In this document: piece by piece, positions 44,401 through 56,600 of the stretch
How positions within the stretch are numbered: the first letter of the stretch is position 1
How the letters are laid out: each line of letters opens with the position of its first letter
DNA from: Engraulis encrasicolus
Lineage: Eukaryota; Chordata; Actinopteri; Clupeiformes; Engraulidae
DNA: 64,000 nt
Assembly: GCF_034702125.1 (NCBI RefSeq)
Contig: NC_085857.1
Span: 53,309,546 to 53,373,545 of the forward strand
Direction: 5' to 3'
The notes under the pieces: generated by a model
Seen by the model: the letters and a program-made list of their open reading frames with translations, nothing else
The model's database searches: none
What the model was told of the DNA's origin: nothing
Program-made: the position numbers and the translations under genes

Positions 44401-46856
44401 GTTTTCACCATACGGCCCTTGGAGGACTTTTACAGCCCTTGGATGAATTTGAAGTAGACTATCGAATGAAAAAGGGTCCCCAAGCCTGCGATAAAGCGTC
44501 ATCTCACCTCACCTCTACATTAGGACTACATCAACAACATTTGTCAAGTCAAACACAAACCCTCATGAGACGATAAGCTATTGTGACAACACATCGACAT
44601 AGATATCTGTTAACTTTTACCCAACCATATACAACCAATTGAAACAATTATCAATGGAGGACAGTACTACATTAGACTTAGCTGGCGATTTTGATCCACA
44701 ACAACAGTTATTTAGGTAGGGTATTGGTTACAGTCCCTGGAGCAATGTGGGTTGTGCCTTGCTCTTCAAGGGTGAATGTAGGCCTCCTACTGCAGTATAG
44801 TGTCCTACAAACGCACGCTAAACTATATCAAAATCCCGCTCGGTCGGGTCCCAAAGTGCCTGATTTCCCATGAAAAAATGTCCCATCATTACATGATCGG
44901 GAAAAGTCCCATTAACGCATAAGTAGTCCTTCCGGTTATGAGTTCATGTAGTAAAATCAAAAGGGCTATGATAAAATCATATGAATCTTTCCAGCATCAA
45001 ATGCATTTTAAACATCGTTTAATATTAGTTAGATCGGTCTAAGGCCACAACGCATTTTCGGTTGCATGCGGGTCAGGGCTCTCAAGTTTTGAAGATTGTT
45101 TGGAGTGAGATAAAAATAATAATAATAATAAAAAAAAGTGTGTGGGGGGGGTGTTGCAGACATCGACCCGTCACCCATCGACCCATCGACACTAGGTTTC
45201 CCTTCAACCCAGCTAGTTAAAAAGTTTGATTAGACCAAATACACTATTTATTCAATAAGCTTAGCCCTAGTGCTCGAGTTGTAATATAAAAGCAGCTGGG
45301 GATGGTCACTCAGATATTGATTCTAATTGTTGGTGGTTCAAAAAGAATGAAAATGTAGTTGTTAAAAGTGCAATTTTAACACAATATGTGAAGAAGAAGG
45401 GATGCCTGTTTTAGAGGGAGGTGATTTTTGACCATTTTGCTCTCTTTTAACGTCCCTGTCAAGGCTACATGGGCTGTAAATATTGGTATAAGGAGTAAAA
45501 ACAGTAGCCTAACTAATACAATGCTCATATTTTCATCTGTATAGAGTTATCACCTGATGGTCCTTGCTCCTGTGTCTCCAGTTCGCCTACTTGCGATTCG
45601 TGAATTTTACAGTTCTCTTTGAACTCTGCTGCGCGCGCTATTGGATAAAACTCTGATCCGCTGCTCTGATCTGCCTGACAACCGAACAATCTATTTTCTG
45701 ATTGGCTGTATAGCGTGGTAACTAGTCGGAACACAGAAGTACTGTTAATAAGCCCATACGACTTTGTTGCTGTCGACCAACGTTGACGGAAGCATGTGAG
45801 CGAGAACTTGTTGTCACGATGTGGGTGTTATTAAATACAGCGCATTTAAAGTCGGCCACAAATATGAACGAGACGATGAGCTCGCACCGGTTTGCTCTAC
45901 TAACACACCACGTGTGAGGAGTGGGGGGACAGGCAGTGAGGAGGAGCTGAAGTGGGGACCTGCGCAAACTTGTGTAGAGGTGTGAGACAAGACCCATATA
46001 CACACGTGAGTGAGTTGTTGACCAACCAGTTCATGGGCGCGTGACCTCGGAGGCAGTCCGCCGACGAGCGTTGAAGGGGATAAGCAACTGCAGAGGTTGC
46101 AAGATCTGACTGCAGTCGCATTCATCCCGCGATAGTTTTACACCATGTGACATGTCACCTCGTCAACGCAACGTCGACGAAATTTCGAAGTTTGACAGGA
46201 AATCTAACCGTCATGCAGCATTTTCCATCCAGGGTGCATTGCTGTCTAAATGCGCATGCATGCGTTGACACATGTCGTACGCACCTACTGTCTGACGCTT
46301 CTTTGGATAGGTTGGACGATTTAATGTGCGCCGATTGGATAAGTTATCAAAACTTCAGAGTGTGAAATACCATGTGTGGAGTGTGAGAGTGTGAACAAGC
46401 TCAGATGAGTGTGTCACACTCTCTAAGAGTGAGACTTGAGAGCCCTGTGTAAACTTTTGGCGAACTCAAACGAGGCTGATGTGCAGACTGCATGATGGGA
46501 TCAGGCAGGCTACCTGTAGTGCTTCAGTGATGAACAGCCATGCCTCCTCCAGTTCAGCACTAGCTTGTTTGTGACTCTCATCAACATGTTGGGAAATTGC
46601 TTGAACCTATAAAACAAGACATGTACTCTCAAATAGTCTTGTACTGCGTGCAGACAATGTCAAAGTCGAGCCTTAACTTAGATAAGATTTTTTTACTCCG
46701 GTTATCCCCAAAACTCAATCTCGTGTAGCAACACATCCCCGTGTATTGTCCAAATACAAATACGCATTACCAAATGCACAACCGCTGTTATGGTTTGAAC
46801 AGTTCATTTGATTCTGCCTTTGTTCCCTTAATCCCTTCATTTACCTGCCTCTCCAT
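35993..46856 (-). CDS. ZNF-A: coiled-coil C2H2 zinc-finger protein (480 aa, ten exons)
   Basis: Probable nuclear DNA-binding protein, paralog of ZNF-B and ZNF-C. Minus-strand exons in order: 46845-46856 (ATG GAG AGG CAG only), 46514-46606, 43618-43710, 42118-42297, 41467-41537, 40447-40501, 39599-39713, 38816-38883, 37830-37992, 35993-36585. Introns are GT-AG and phases sum to 1443 bp. The two 93-bp exons are tandem duplicates (VQAISQHVDESHKQAS and ERAISQHVDASHRQAC). Residues 5-168 are predicted coiled coil. Exon 7 encodes an acidic run (GDDDNDDDDDGP). Six fingers are in the last exon. Introns after exons 4-7 start with CA/GT-rich sequence. Introns hold several MITEs, two of which are absent from the matching site in ZNF-B. 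The tiny first exon is supported by the identical MERQ exon in ZNF-B. No transcript evidence is available here. Confidence 0.82.
36683..37021. mobile_element. hAT MITE (CAGGGCTTGACACTGGC), right end lost
   Basis: Same family as 54160-54547 in inverse orientation: CAGGGCTTGACACTGGCACC, GCTGGTAAAACTTGGC, GTGGCTAGTAGAATAGCTGG. It breaks off before the second terminal repeat. Lies in the intron before the ZNF-A finger exon. Confidence 0.65.
37173..37582. mobile_element. TTAA-target MITE, copy 2
   Basis: 410 bp, TTAA on both sides. The corresponding site in ZNF-B (around 50525, AATTAATTTTACATTGACAC) has no insertion. Confidence 0.85.
37590..37700 (+). repeat. Dispersed fish repeat fragment
   Basis: TTAGCTGATGCTCTTATTCA and GGTTACAGTCCCTGGAGA; same family as 2405-2550. 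Also present at the homologous site in ZNF-B (50525-50655), hence older than the A/B duplication. Confidence 0.55.
39184..39532. mobile_element. TIR element (AAGCCAGGCTCAAACT)
   Basis: TTAAGCCAGGCTCAAACT at the left, AGTTTGAGCCAGGCTTTAA at the right. No coding capacity. Lies in ZNF-A between exons 7 and 8; a GCGACTTACA repeat fragment adjoins at 39105-39160. Confidence 0.65.
41156..41302. repeat. Inverted repeat of about 45-bp arms
   Basis: ATAGCGCAGACCTAGAATGG and AGCAAAAATCAACT face their inverse across a loop of about 50 bp. Lies in the ZNF-A intron between exons 5 and 6. Probably a MITE. Confidence 0.7.
41414..41461 (+). repeat. (GT)n adjoining the ZNF-A exon 5 donor
   Basis: On the gene strand the intron reads GTAAACACACAC and continues as a pure CA array for about 50 bases. 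Confidence 0.92.
42609..42814. mobile_element. 206-bp palindromic hAT MITE
   Basis: CAGGCTTGTACGAAATTCCG to its inverse, arms about 75 bp, flanked by a perfect 8-bp duplication ACAAACAC (42601-42608, 42815-42822). Lies in a ZNF-A intron. Confidence 0.88.
43826..44142. mobile_element. Palindromic MITE (TGCATTCCAATATGCGACC family)
   Basis: GAGTGCGCTGCAATATGCGACC at the left, GGTCGCATATTGCAACGCACTC at the right, a perfect 22-bp inverted pair. It lies just upstream of the second 93-bp exon of ZNF-A. Confidence 0.75.
44161..44488. mobile_element. Non-autonomous hAT (CAGGGGTG family)
   Basis: CAGGGGTGTGGAACC to GGTCCCCAAGCCTG; flanks CGATAGAG and CGATAAAG (7 of 8 match). Confidence 0.78.
44497..46513. 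other. ZNF-A intron between the duplicated 93-bp exons
   Basis: Holds a GGTATTGGTTACAGTCCCTGG repeat piece at 44704 and an A/T-rich block at 45113-45135. No other gene or RNA was recognised. Confidence 0.5.
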
Positions 46857-47191
46857 GTCTTTGCCACTGCGACTTCACTGCTGGCGATGTCAACACCTGC
46901 AGCAGGCTTTTTTCAATTCTCCGCTAAGCAGTCATAGTTCAGACTATTGACATTTGAGTTATTCAATAACAAACGTCTTAAGATTCAACCTATTGGCCAA
47001 AATAACATAGCTTCAGGGGAAACCACCGACTGTGTGTTTATTTGATGCAGCATATGTGAAGCTAGCAACACTGGTAGCCTAATCCCATCCTTCGAATGTC
47101 CTTCATAATAAAAGTTCATGTGCTGCGAATGCGTGCCACGAAATTTCACTCATTATTTCAGCTTAAAACCCACTCACATTTACACTGTATA

Positions 47192-47828
47192 CGGGGTAAG
47201 TTGAGCCCAGGCAAAAATCTCAGCTAAACAGGTTTCATTTATAATAACAAATGTATCTAATGAATCTGTGAAATAAATAAAACTAAGCAGCAGAGAACTA
47301 TGCCAAAAATAGGCTGTTGCGGGCCCTTCCAGCTTTGTTTGAATACAATGGCGAACAATGTAATGCAATGTAGATTTTTTTTTTTTGTTTGAGTTGGGTA
47401 TGATATGAAATAAATCTGGTTATGCTCAAATATCACAACATGGTGTTCAACATTATGTAGCATCCCCATAAGCGGCTCAACTCCCCGATGCCAAAAGTAT
47501 GAAAATAAATGCATATATCATAAAAGTGCAAAAAGACTTAAAATATCACTCATAAAGCAGCTTATTAAGTCACATTTCAGATATGATGAGAACAGAAATT
47601 GTCCTATTTTTGTTTCATCTAAATCATCCGTGTTTTGAATATCTGCATGGAATTCAAAAAAACACATTTTCACTAATATCTCTCTTGACAAATTTGGCAC
47701 ATGCTTCACTTTTTCACATGTGTTAGAAAAGGATTCCCACCACCTTAGAATGTGTTAGATTAGAATGTTAATTAGAATTTATCTAGGCCTACCATTTTCG
47801 AGGAAAGGGGGTGGCTCAACTTACCCCG
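47192..47828. mobile_element. TIR element (CGGGGTAAGTTGAGCC)
   Basis: CGGGGTAAGTTGAGCC at 47192 and its perfect inverse at 47813-47828. 637 bp, AT-rich interior, no transposase seen. Confidence 0.72.
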
Positions 47829-48008
47829 GTCTCCCCCCCACCATCATGCCTACCATCTGTTCCATACCCTCAGGTAGAAGGTCCCTTCAGAGCCGCACTG
47901 AAAGACTGGCCAACAGCGTTTACCACCAGGCCATTAGACTTTTGAATTTGCAGGACTGCTGAGGAACATTACTGTCTTAAATGTTATCCATCTATCCTTT
48001 GGACATTT

Positions 48009-48040
<32 letters not shown>

Positions 48041-48165
48041 CATTTTTACCTCTTTTTGCACTTTAGGCTACTTGGAAACCTGCTGCTGCTACTAAGTATT
48101 GTACCCCAAACACAATTTTGTTGCCTTTTTGACAATGACAATACATTCTTGAATCCTCCCCATTA
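47829..48165 (+). mobile_element. Non-LTR retrotransposon 3' end
   Basis: Encodes a LINE ORF2 tail (PSGRRSLQSRTERLANSVYH, QAIRLLNLQDC, stop at 47960-47962), then a GT array and a 3' UTR with TTGTTGCCTTTTTGACAATG ACAATACA. Truncated and dead. Related to the minus-strand copy at 3560-2550. Confidence 0.65.
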
Positions 48166-48278
48166 GGCCTACTGCCCATACAAAAACCGATAGATAGCCT
48201 TAGGGAGACTTGACCTGCAAATGGTGTTGCAGTGCACCTGCAATTTACCCCTCCCCTCCATGCAAGACATAATGTCCA

Positions 48279-48519
48279 TTCCATTATCCAAACTCTCTGC
48301 CTCGACCTATGCTTTTATCCTCGCGCTTAACTGACACCCTGCCTACGTGGAGAAAACAATTAAGTTTCCCCGCTGTCAGCCTTGACAACTTTTGGGGAAC
48401 TTCTACCCATTCAGCTTCCCGAATGCAAATGGGAAAAAAAATATTTTGCTTCAAGATATTGAATTGAACTCATGACTCATGAGGCGAGAAGCACAAGGGA
48501 GGATGGGAGTTTGGATACT
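48279..48519. mobile_element. Degenerate palindromic MITE
   Basis: CCATTATCCAAACTC at the left, GAGTTTGGATACTGG at the right; interior AAGTTTCCCCGCTGTCAGCC identifies the family. Confidence 0.6.
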
Positions 48520-48539
48520 GGAACGCTGCTTCTGGATGA

Positions 48540-49743
48540 CAACCCGACCAACCCGTACACTGCCCTGATCTGTGCTGTACCGTACCATCTTGTAACACTT
48601 AAAAATAAATAAATACATAATAATAATAATAATAATAGTAATAGCAACAATAACAACTGTATTTGTATAGCACAATGCATACAAGACATGCAGCCTAAAG
48701 TTTGACAGTTCAGATTAACAACAATATTAAAAATAATACTGAAATGAATAAAAAAAAATACACACATAAAATGAAAATAAGAAAGAAATTAAAAATAAAA
48801 TAAAAACAAAAAATAAATAGAACATGGTTGATTAAAAAAAAGAATACAAATACAGGAAAATGCTAGGCCTATAGGGTCAAAATCATAATAGCAATAATAA
48901 CATAAAATCCACAATAATCAGAAAGTTTAGACCAAAAAACAAGTGGCATATAGCTACAAGCATCAGGACATATAGAAATTCCCTTTTCACTTGATTTAAA
49001 ATGGCACAATGTAGGATCACGTAGTTTGTGTGTTGCCCGTGACATGCCTGTCTCAAATCAGCACCATCATGAAAAAATGCTGTTAACTACGCTCGCTGTG
49101 AGAATGTTTTCATCACAGAATACAAGCAGTTGATACAAATGTGAACACGCACATATCTGGCGGTATGTAAAGCGCTTTTTTTATGTAGAAGTGTTTCCGG
49201 GTCGCTCTGTCAAAAGTCACATTCAGGGTTCTCTGACAGCGGACAGTGAAAGTGGTTGTGAGTCATTGTTCACTTATTATTGACTCAAATAAGCATCTGC
49301 TGACTCGGGATAGTGAATAATTAAACTTTTAAACCCTACATAGTAACACTTTAAGATTTATTTGGGGAAAAACTCGGTATATACCACTGTTTGTCTATTG
49401 TTGTTACACAGTTATTGGTCCGGTCTTGCACTTAAATGTACGTTTTAAATCTCCTGTGTATGTCTACTATGTCAATGCATGGGACAGAGAGACAAGCTAT
49501 GTCAATTTCCTTGTATGACCTGTGCATATGAAGAAACTGGCATTAAAGCCGACCTGACATGACATGACAATGACATGATACTGCAGTTAACAATAACAAG
49601 CTCTGAGTCCAATAGGGAAGTTGAAATTGCACCCATTTCAATTGATGGTATCATTCACATCCGTAGGAGTGTCTCCTACAATGCAGATGACACCTGAAAC
49701 CTTAACGACCATGCATTCAACAACGTCTAACCACTAACTTCGA
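48540..49743. other. AT-rich intergenic DNA downstream of ZNF-B
   Basis: A-rich simple sequence (TAA and AAAT repeats, 48600-48850), a fish repeat-like TGTATTTGTATAGCACAATG and otherwise nothing recognisable. Confidence 0.5.
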
Positions 49744-49886
49744 TCCCCACCTCTTATCCATCTTTAAAGGCTCCATAGAGAACAGGAGGGGAGGGAAGAG
49801 AAGGGGAATGTACATGAAGAAAAGACTGAAGGAGAACATCCAAAGTAAAAATCATATTTTGGAATTTATTTTTTATAACTTTTGTT

Positions 49887-49943
49887 TCAGGCCTGAGCTT
49901 CTCTTGTGTGAATTTGTTGGTGTTTTTCTGCTTCTGAAAACAG
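49887..49943 (-). pseudogene. Remnant of a fifth finger behind the ZNF-B stop
   Basis: After TAA 49944-49946 the same frame continues for 18 codons (LFSEAEKHQQIHTREAQA) to TGA 49887-49889. The HQQIHTRE part is a clear finger end and linker. Confidence 0.65.
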
Positions 49944-50362
49944 TTAGCTACACTGTCCACTGTGTCGTGGTTTCCTGCCCGTGTGATTGATCTGGTGTTT
50001 GGCGAGTTTGTCTCTCCGTATAAAACTCTTCCCACACTGTCCACATTCGTAGGGCTTCTCTCCGGTGTGAATTTGCTGGTGCTTTCGGAGATCTCCTGGA
50101 TAGGAAAAGCTCTTCCCGCACTGTCCACATTCGTAGGGTTTTTCTCCAGTGTGAACGCGTTGGTGCACTTTGAGATGGTCTGCCCGCGAAAACCGTTTCT
50201 CGCACTGTTCACACTGGTATTTCTTCTCTCCTGTGTGAATGAGCTGATGTTGATGTAGGTGTTTTGCCTTTAAAAATGCTTTCCCACAGAGTTGGCAGTG
50301 GTGGTTCTTCTCTCCTATGTCAATAAACTGGTTTGCAGACGATGGCAGCAGTGATCCTCTAC
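49944..50362 (-). CDS. ZNF-B terminal exon with four intact fingers
   Basis: Acceptor GGGAGTATAG, then RGSLLPSSANQFIDIG and fingers CGKAFLKAKHLHQHQLIH, CEKRFSRADHLKVHQRVH, CGKSFSYPGDLRKHQQIH, CGKSFIRRDKLAKHQINH (from the second Cys). Helix -1,2,3,6: KKHQ, RDHV, YGDK, RDKK. None of these equals a finger of ZNF-A. Confidence 0.9.
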
Positions 50363-52366
50363 CTATACTCCCACCAAAAAAAAAGAAACAAAAGAAAAAC
50401 AAATCAGTCCCAAAAGTGCAGACGTAGCGCCTGTTCATGTTTGTTTCTAACAAACCCGTGTACAGTTAAGGAATTCCATTAACTGATAATAATTTACTTC
50501 TTTATGAAACACTTAATCAAATTAATTTTACATTGACACTGATGCTCTTATTCAAACAGTCTTATATTTATGTTCAGGGTATTGGTTACAGTCCCTTGAG
50601 AAATATGGGGTTAGTTGCCTTGCTCAAGGGCACTTCAGCCATGGATGAAGGTGCCTCAATAGAATAGAATAGAATAGAATAGAAAGCCTTTATTGTCATT
50701 ATACAAAGTATACTGAGATTTGAGCTTCCCTACAAGGTGCACAGTCCTTTACAGATGAACATAGTCCAGTAAGTGTGAGTTGAGAGCATCACCATTATTC
50801 TTACTGGCACAATATTCAAACCCTCAACTGTCTGATCACAAGAAAACTCCTGGGCCATGAGGCCGCTGTTCAAAACAGTCTGTGTGTGTGATCTCTTACT
50901 CTGTTTGGGTGTTTCTGTGTCTTGGCTCTCCGTTCCTTCTTCCTCTGTTCCTTGCAGACCTAATGTTGTGGACCAGTCAACTAGTTGCATAGGCAACCTT
51001 TTCAGCTGGTCCAGATATACCAGATCAGGGGGAGAATTGATCCTCCCGGACCTTTGGACTGGAGTCACTTCAGATTCTCCATCTTCTTCCTGGACAAAAA
51101 AACAAAATGTACAGTATCGGCCAAAAGTTTGGACACACCCTCTCATTTAATGCGTTCTCTTTATTTTCGTGGCTATGTACAGTACATTGAGGAAACCGTG
51201 CGTGAACACATGTAGAATCATGTGCTTCACAAAACAATCAATTGTAGAGCTAGAATTTTGAGACGTTATAAACCTAGTTTTAAGCACTTGCCAATACAAG
51301 CATTTTACAGACATTTTCTTGATCTGTTATTGAGTCACTTGGTCTATACTGTAGCTAGCTACTTGGAGAGGACAACCCTGGGGTGCATTTCTCAAAACAA
51401 AGGTTGCTTACTACATTAGCTACTTTGTTGTTTTCAATGCATTTTCCCATTGGCACTACCAAAGTTGCTAAAAGGCTATCAATTTCTCTTTTGAGAAATG
51501 CACCCCTGTGTTGCTGGGAATCTGTGGCCGGGTTTTTCACATTTACTTTTTATACCACTGACTGTTCCACCTGTAGTTAGAGCAAGTGACTCATTATCAG
51601 ATCAAGAAAAGCTTGCTTATATTGCTTGTATCAATTAAGATTGACTTGACTGACTGGGCGTTTTTACCTGAAAATAGACAAAAAAAAATAGGCTTGTTGA
51701 AACATGTGGGGCCATCAGTTCTGCTGTGTTAATGTCAGGTAAGTTCCCAGCTGCCATCGCTGTTGGACATTTTTGGATATTCTTTATGACTGATATTGTT
51801 TTTGTTAAAGGGACAGTTTGGTCAATTTCAACATGCAGTTGTATTGCTCATGCTACCCTTGACTTGTCAGTACCTGGTGATGCCACATTTTTCGGCTCAG
51901 CCCTTTCCGAGATATGAGCAATTCTAATGGGGGCAGCGTTTGTTTACATTTTTAAAAAATGAAACATAGGCCAACTCCAAATATTTTCCCAAAAGGTACT
52001 ACTGTTTGCTAGTTGTCTGCTGATGTTTTATAACCTTTTGGATGTTTTTGGGAATAAATAAAAATGTTTTTTTGAAATGTAAACAAAGAGCTGCCCCCAT
52101 TACAATGACCAGGATCTCGGAAACGGCTGAAGAAGAAGAAAAAAAAAAATCTCAGGCACTGACAAGTCCAGGGTAGTGTGAGCATTACAACTGCATGTTG
52201 AAATTGACCAAACTGTCCCTTTAAGCTCATACCGGTTATTAAAATGTGTGTCCAAACTTTTGGCCAACACTGTATATTACAACCTACCAAAAAAAAAGCA
52301 GGTTTGATGGCGGCTGATGTGCAGATTATCTGCTGTGTGGTGGTGATCATGTGTGTGTGTGTGTGT

Positions 52367-52411
<45 letters not shown>

Positions 52412-53597
52412 TTCTCACCACAACATTGGGCTTGGCCTCGTCATCCTGCAGCCACTCAGTCACTTCCTGAATCGCCCTGCAGGGGGCAGAAATGTCGCGG
52501 GTCAAAGGTCAATGGTCAAAGTTGGGTCATGGCTGCAGAGGTGCAGAGGGAAGTCATGGGTAAACGGTTAGGGTGTCAGACTTGTAACCCAAAAGTTGCC
52601 GGTTCGACTCCTGACTGCCAGGATGGTGGGTGGAGTAATCAACCACTAACCTCCCCCATCTTCCTCTGTGTCTGAGGTACCCTGAGCATGGTACCGTCCC
52701 GCCGCACTGCTCCCTAGGGACGCCATTGAGGGCTGCCCCCTTGCAAAGGTGAGGCATAAATGCAATTTTATAGTGTGCAGTGTTGACTTATGTGCTGTGG
52801 AGTGCTGTGTCACAATGACAATGGGAGTTGGAGTTTCCCAATGGGCTTTCAGAGGTGAAGTCTGTAGGCTACTGTCTAAGCGCAGAAGGCCCCTTCGCAG
52901 ACAGTGTGCACCTCCAAAAATGTGACCGACCGGCCCGCAGACGACCGCGAGCAGCAGCCACTGATTGGTCCTCTCGAACAGAGCCGCTCTGTGTTCGACA
53001 ACGCTTGTGTTACCAATGTGCATGCATTTTCTGTCTTTTTGGATGCAACATAGATATAGATCAAAGGTGTAGCCAAAGCCTTCCAGATCTGAGAGTAGCT
53101 TGCTAAACTGAGGGGAAACACACAAAGTAGCTGTCAAATTAGTACCTCACATCTTTTCCTGTTGCTTATGGCCTCATGTGCAAGGCAAGATGGCATTAAT
53201 GATCAACTTTTTGTTCAGAAAGAACAAAAATAAGGGCATTTTGATGTTGAATGGGGGAGAACCCCCCATCCCCACCCCCCCACCCCAAAAAAGATCTGTG
53301 TAGGCTGAAAACTTTATTTTAGCAGGAAAAACGTTTTCTCCACAGTGGAGGGGCGACCGAGACAAGAAGCCACAAGCAAAAGGGAAGGATGGGAGGTACT
53401 AGTTTGAGCTGCCCCCACAGATCTGGCGAGAACCAAATCCCCAAGGCCAAACATGGCTGCAAGCAGCACCACCCAGAAGACTTCAGTGTCAGTCTCCCCC
53501 CCACCTCAACAACACAGTGACAAAATGACATTGTAACGTCACAAACGCATGCAGTTCTTATCATGCGTGTACCGGTACACTGTATGTATGCATACGC

Positions 53598-53638
<41 letters not shown>

Positions 53639-56600
53639 TGTGTGTGTGCTTACCCGTGGCTACTCTGCAGCCGCTGTTGCAGCTTCCTCAGTTCAGTCTT
53701 CAGGGCAGCAACAGTCTGCATGATTACAAAACACACACTTCACACAATTATTTTCCAGACGCATCATGCAAAGGCGTTTTCATTTCACACTAGGGCATTC
53801 CACGGTGAGGTGCAATGACTTTGCATGTTAAACTGTGCTGTACACCGCAGCAGAAAAGCGTTTTTGTCACATGACCAGGCTTATATTTTTCCTGCCATCG
53901 TGGCGAACGTCTGTTGCTAAACTCGCAAATACAGAGCTGTGCCCTGACCAAAGCCCTCCTTAATCCTAACCGGCCAGTAAAGGAACATTTCTGCTGCTTT
54001 ACTTGCAGAAAATGGCGATATTGTGCCCAGACCAAAACCACCCCTAACCCCAACCTGTAACAGGGTTTTGCTGAGTGATTTAACATGCAAAGTTGTAGTG
54101 CGCATGTAGCGAAGGGGAGTAGAGTTGCCCAGCTGGGACTTGAACCAGAACTTCTGGGGCAGGGCTTGAAATTAACGTTTTCACCTACCGGCCACTGTGG
54201 CTAGTGAGTTTCCTCAGTCACTAGCCATTCAGATATTCCACTAGCCACAGATTTTACAATGTTTTTTTTTTTCTTTATCATAATGGTGTACGTCTGACCT
54301 CAGCAGATAATACATGGAAGATTATACATGGAAGTATATCAATCAAATAGAATCTGAGTTACTGAGCTTTTTCTTGAACTTAAAATAAACAATTGATACA
54401 CAAGGTGCAAACATCAGAACATAGGCTATGATGATGTGTCATACCAAGGAATAAGATGCTAACCAAAGTGGCTTGTGACACTGGAAGTATTACTAGCCAC
54501 AGCCAAGTTTTACCAGCATTTGGCCGGTTTGCCAGTGTCAAGCCCTGTTCTGGGGTCGTAAACTGGGGCTCTGACCACTACACCAAACAGTCAGGCTCAT
54601 TGGCGTGACAGTCAGAACACACTCACAACCCTAGTGATGGTCACTCCATTACAGCGCACAAAACATACACACCATACGGTTAAGTTATTGTTTTATCCAA
54701 ACGCTTTGCATGATACCATGTTGGACTTGGCTTGCCCTTTAGATGTTGCAATTTTGATTTTACACCAGTTTTCCTTAAAACATGTGAAACACACAGACAC
54801 ACACACACACACCTCATTGGCTTGTGCTAGTGAGAGGTCTTTCTCCTCCAGGTGATTCTCGAGTTCATGGATCTGGGAATTTAGCTGCCGGTTTGACTCC
54901 ACCTGCTCTGAAAGGATCCTCACACCTTCAGACGCACTCTCTTCCAGACGCTGGATTAACGAGTGCAGAGCCACGTTCCTCTGGTCTTCATTCTGATCAG
55001 TGCACACACAGCAAACATGTCAACAAATAACACACACACCATGTGCATCTAACATTGCTAGGCATTCATTTAAAGCAATTAGAAGAAATTGAAAGAGGTT
55101 CAATGCAGGCAAAGAAAGAGGGATTCCGTTTGTCATGTAAAAGCGATGCAAAGGATTTAGTCTTTGCAGATGGAACTACCTCTAGTGCTTCAGTGATGAA
55201 CTGTCTGGCCTTCTCAAGGTCAGAGCAAGCTTGTCTGTGACTCACATCAACATTGTGGGAAATTTCTTTCTTCTGCAAAACAACACACAGGTTGGAAAAC
55301 ATGTAGTCATGCACAGTGGATGGCGCGTAGTAGAAAGTAGCTGAGCTTGAGTTGCACGTCGTCTATCAACATCGATCGACGTCCTTCTGCACCACAACAG
55401 AGAGCAACAGCTCACTGTGATCACAGAGCAGACGTCACAATCACAACATTCATCAAGCCAAACACAAATGACACGCAGAACTCGCACCAGTTTGATATAG
55501 AGTGGTATGAGAGAAGGCACCCTTTTGGAAAATCATTACAACGGATCATCTCTTGTTGAGCTTTTGAAGCAGCAACTTCATGGTTTAACATCTGTTCATT
55601 TTTGGAAGAGGAAACCAACGCACACCAGAGATTTCTTTTCAAGGTGCAGGTAGCGGGTACAAGTGCAATTTCAGAGAGGAAGATGCCGCACACTCTTGTC
55701 CATCGTGCTGAATTTTAATTACAGAAAAAAAGTTTCGGCCAGTGTGGCCTTTGTATTTGAGAAACACTAGAGAATCACTTGAGAAAGGCAACACGGGCCA
55801 AAACGTTGTTTCTGTAAATACAATTCAGCATGATAGACAAGAGTGTGCGGTATCTTCCTCTCTGAAAGTTAAAAGCTGTTAAGGGAAAAGATAAGGGAAA
55901 AGAAACAGTTCAGTTCAGTTCAGTTCATTTTAATAGATGCAACAGAAACCATTTTCTGCAGATTTACACAAAAATAGGCTTGTGAATAAATATGTTCACC
56001 CCAAAGAAGTTATACCATTAATATGAAGTATGGTAGTCACCTTTGCTGATCAAATAGCCTGTGGATACTTGCTATATAAGGGTGGTTGACGTTAAAGTGC
56101 GTAACGCAAAAAAAAAGTTTTTCCAATTCCTGAAAAAAATGATGGAAAAAATTGGAAAAAAATAGAAAAAATATGGCACTTAGTGGTCCGTGGAATATCG
56201 TCTTATTTTTGCCATTTTTGGGAAAATGTGTCCTGCATCAACACATTGCATAGGCATGTCACACCACAGGAAATTCACTGCATTGTGGCCATTTTAATCC
56301 TTTTGTATACATGACTGACATCTGAGCTCATGCTAACTTGATAATGATATTGTTTAAATCTTAATATGCGTTTTCATTTATAAAAAACCCTTTTTTCCCT
56401 TCGATAAGAGCAGTGACACCACAGGACACCATAAAATGAACCTAAGCATTGCGTGACAGAAACATTGCAATATGAAGACATATTAAGAGGTTAATAGTCA
56501 CCTTAAACTTCCACAGCACTCTCCAATAACTGAGGTACTGACTGGTTAGGAGCCTGTCTTTAAGACCCTTGTAGTTGGCCTTGCAGCTGCCCATTCACAA

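Noticed and set aside
50730..51146. Single-exon reading of the ZNF-B linker frame
   Set aside because: The frame runs on through a strong donor (CAGA then GTAAGA at 50900) into repeat sequence; phase and the ZNF-A paralog support splicing to the finger exon instead.
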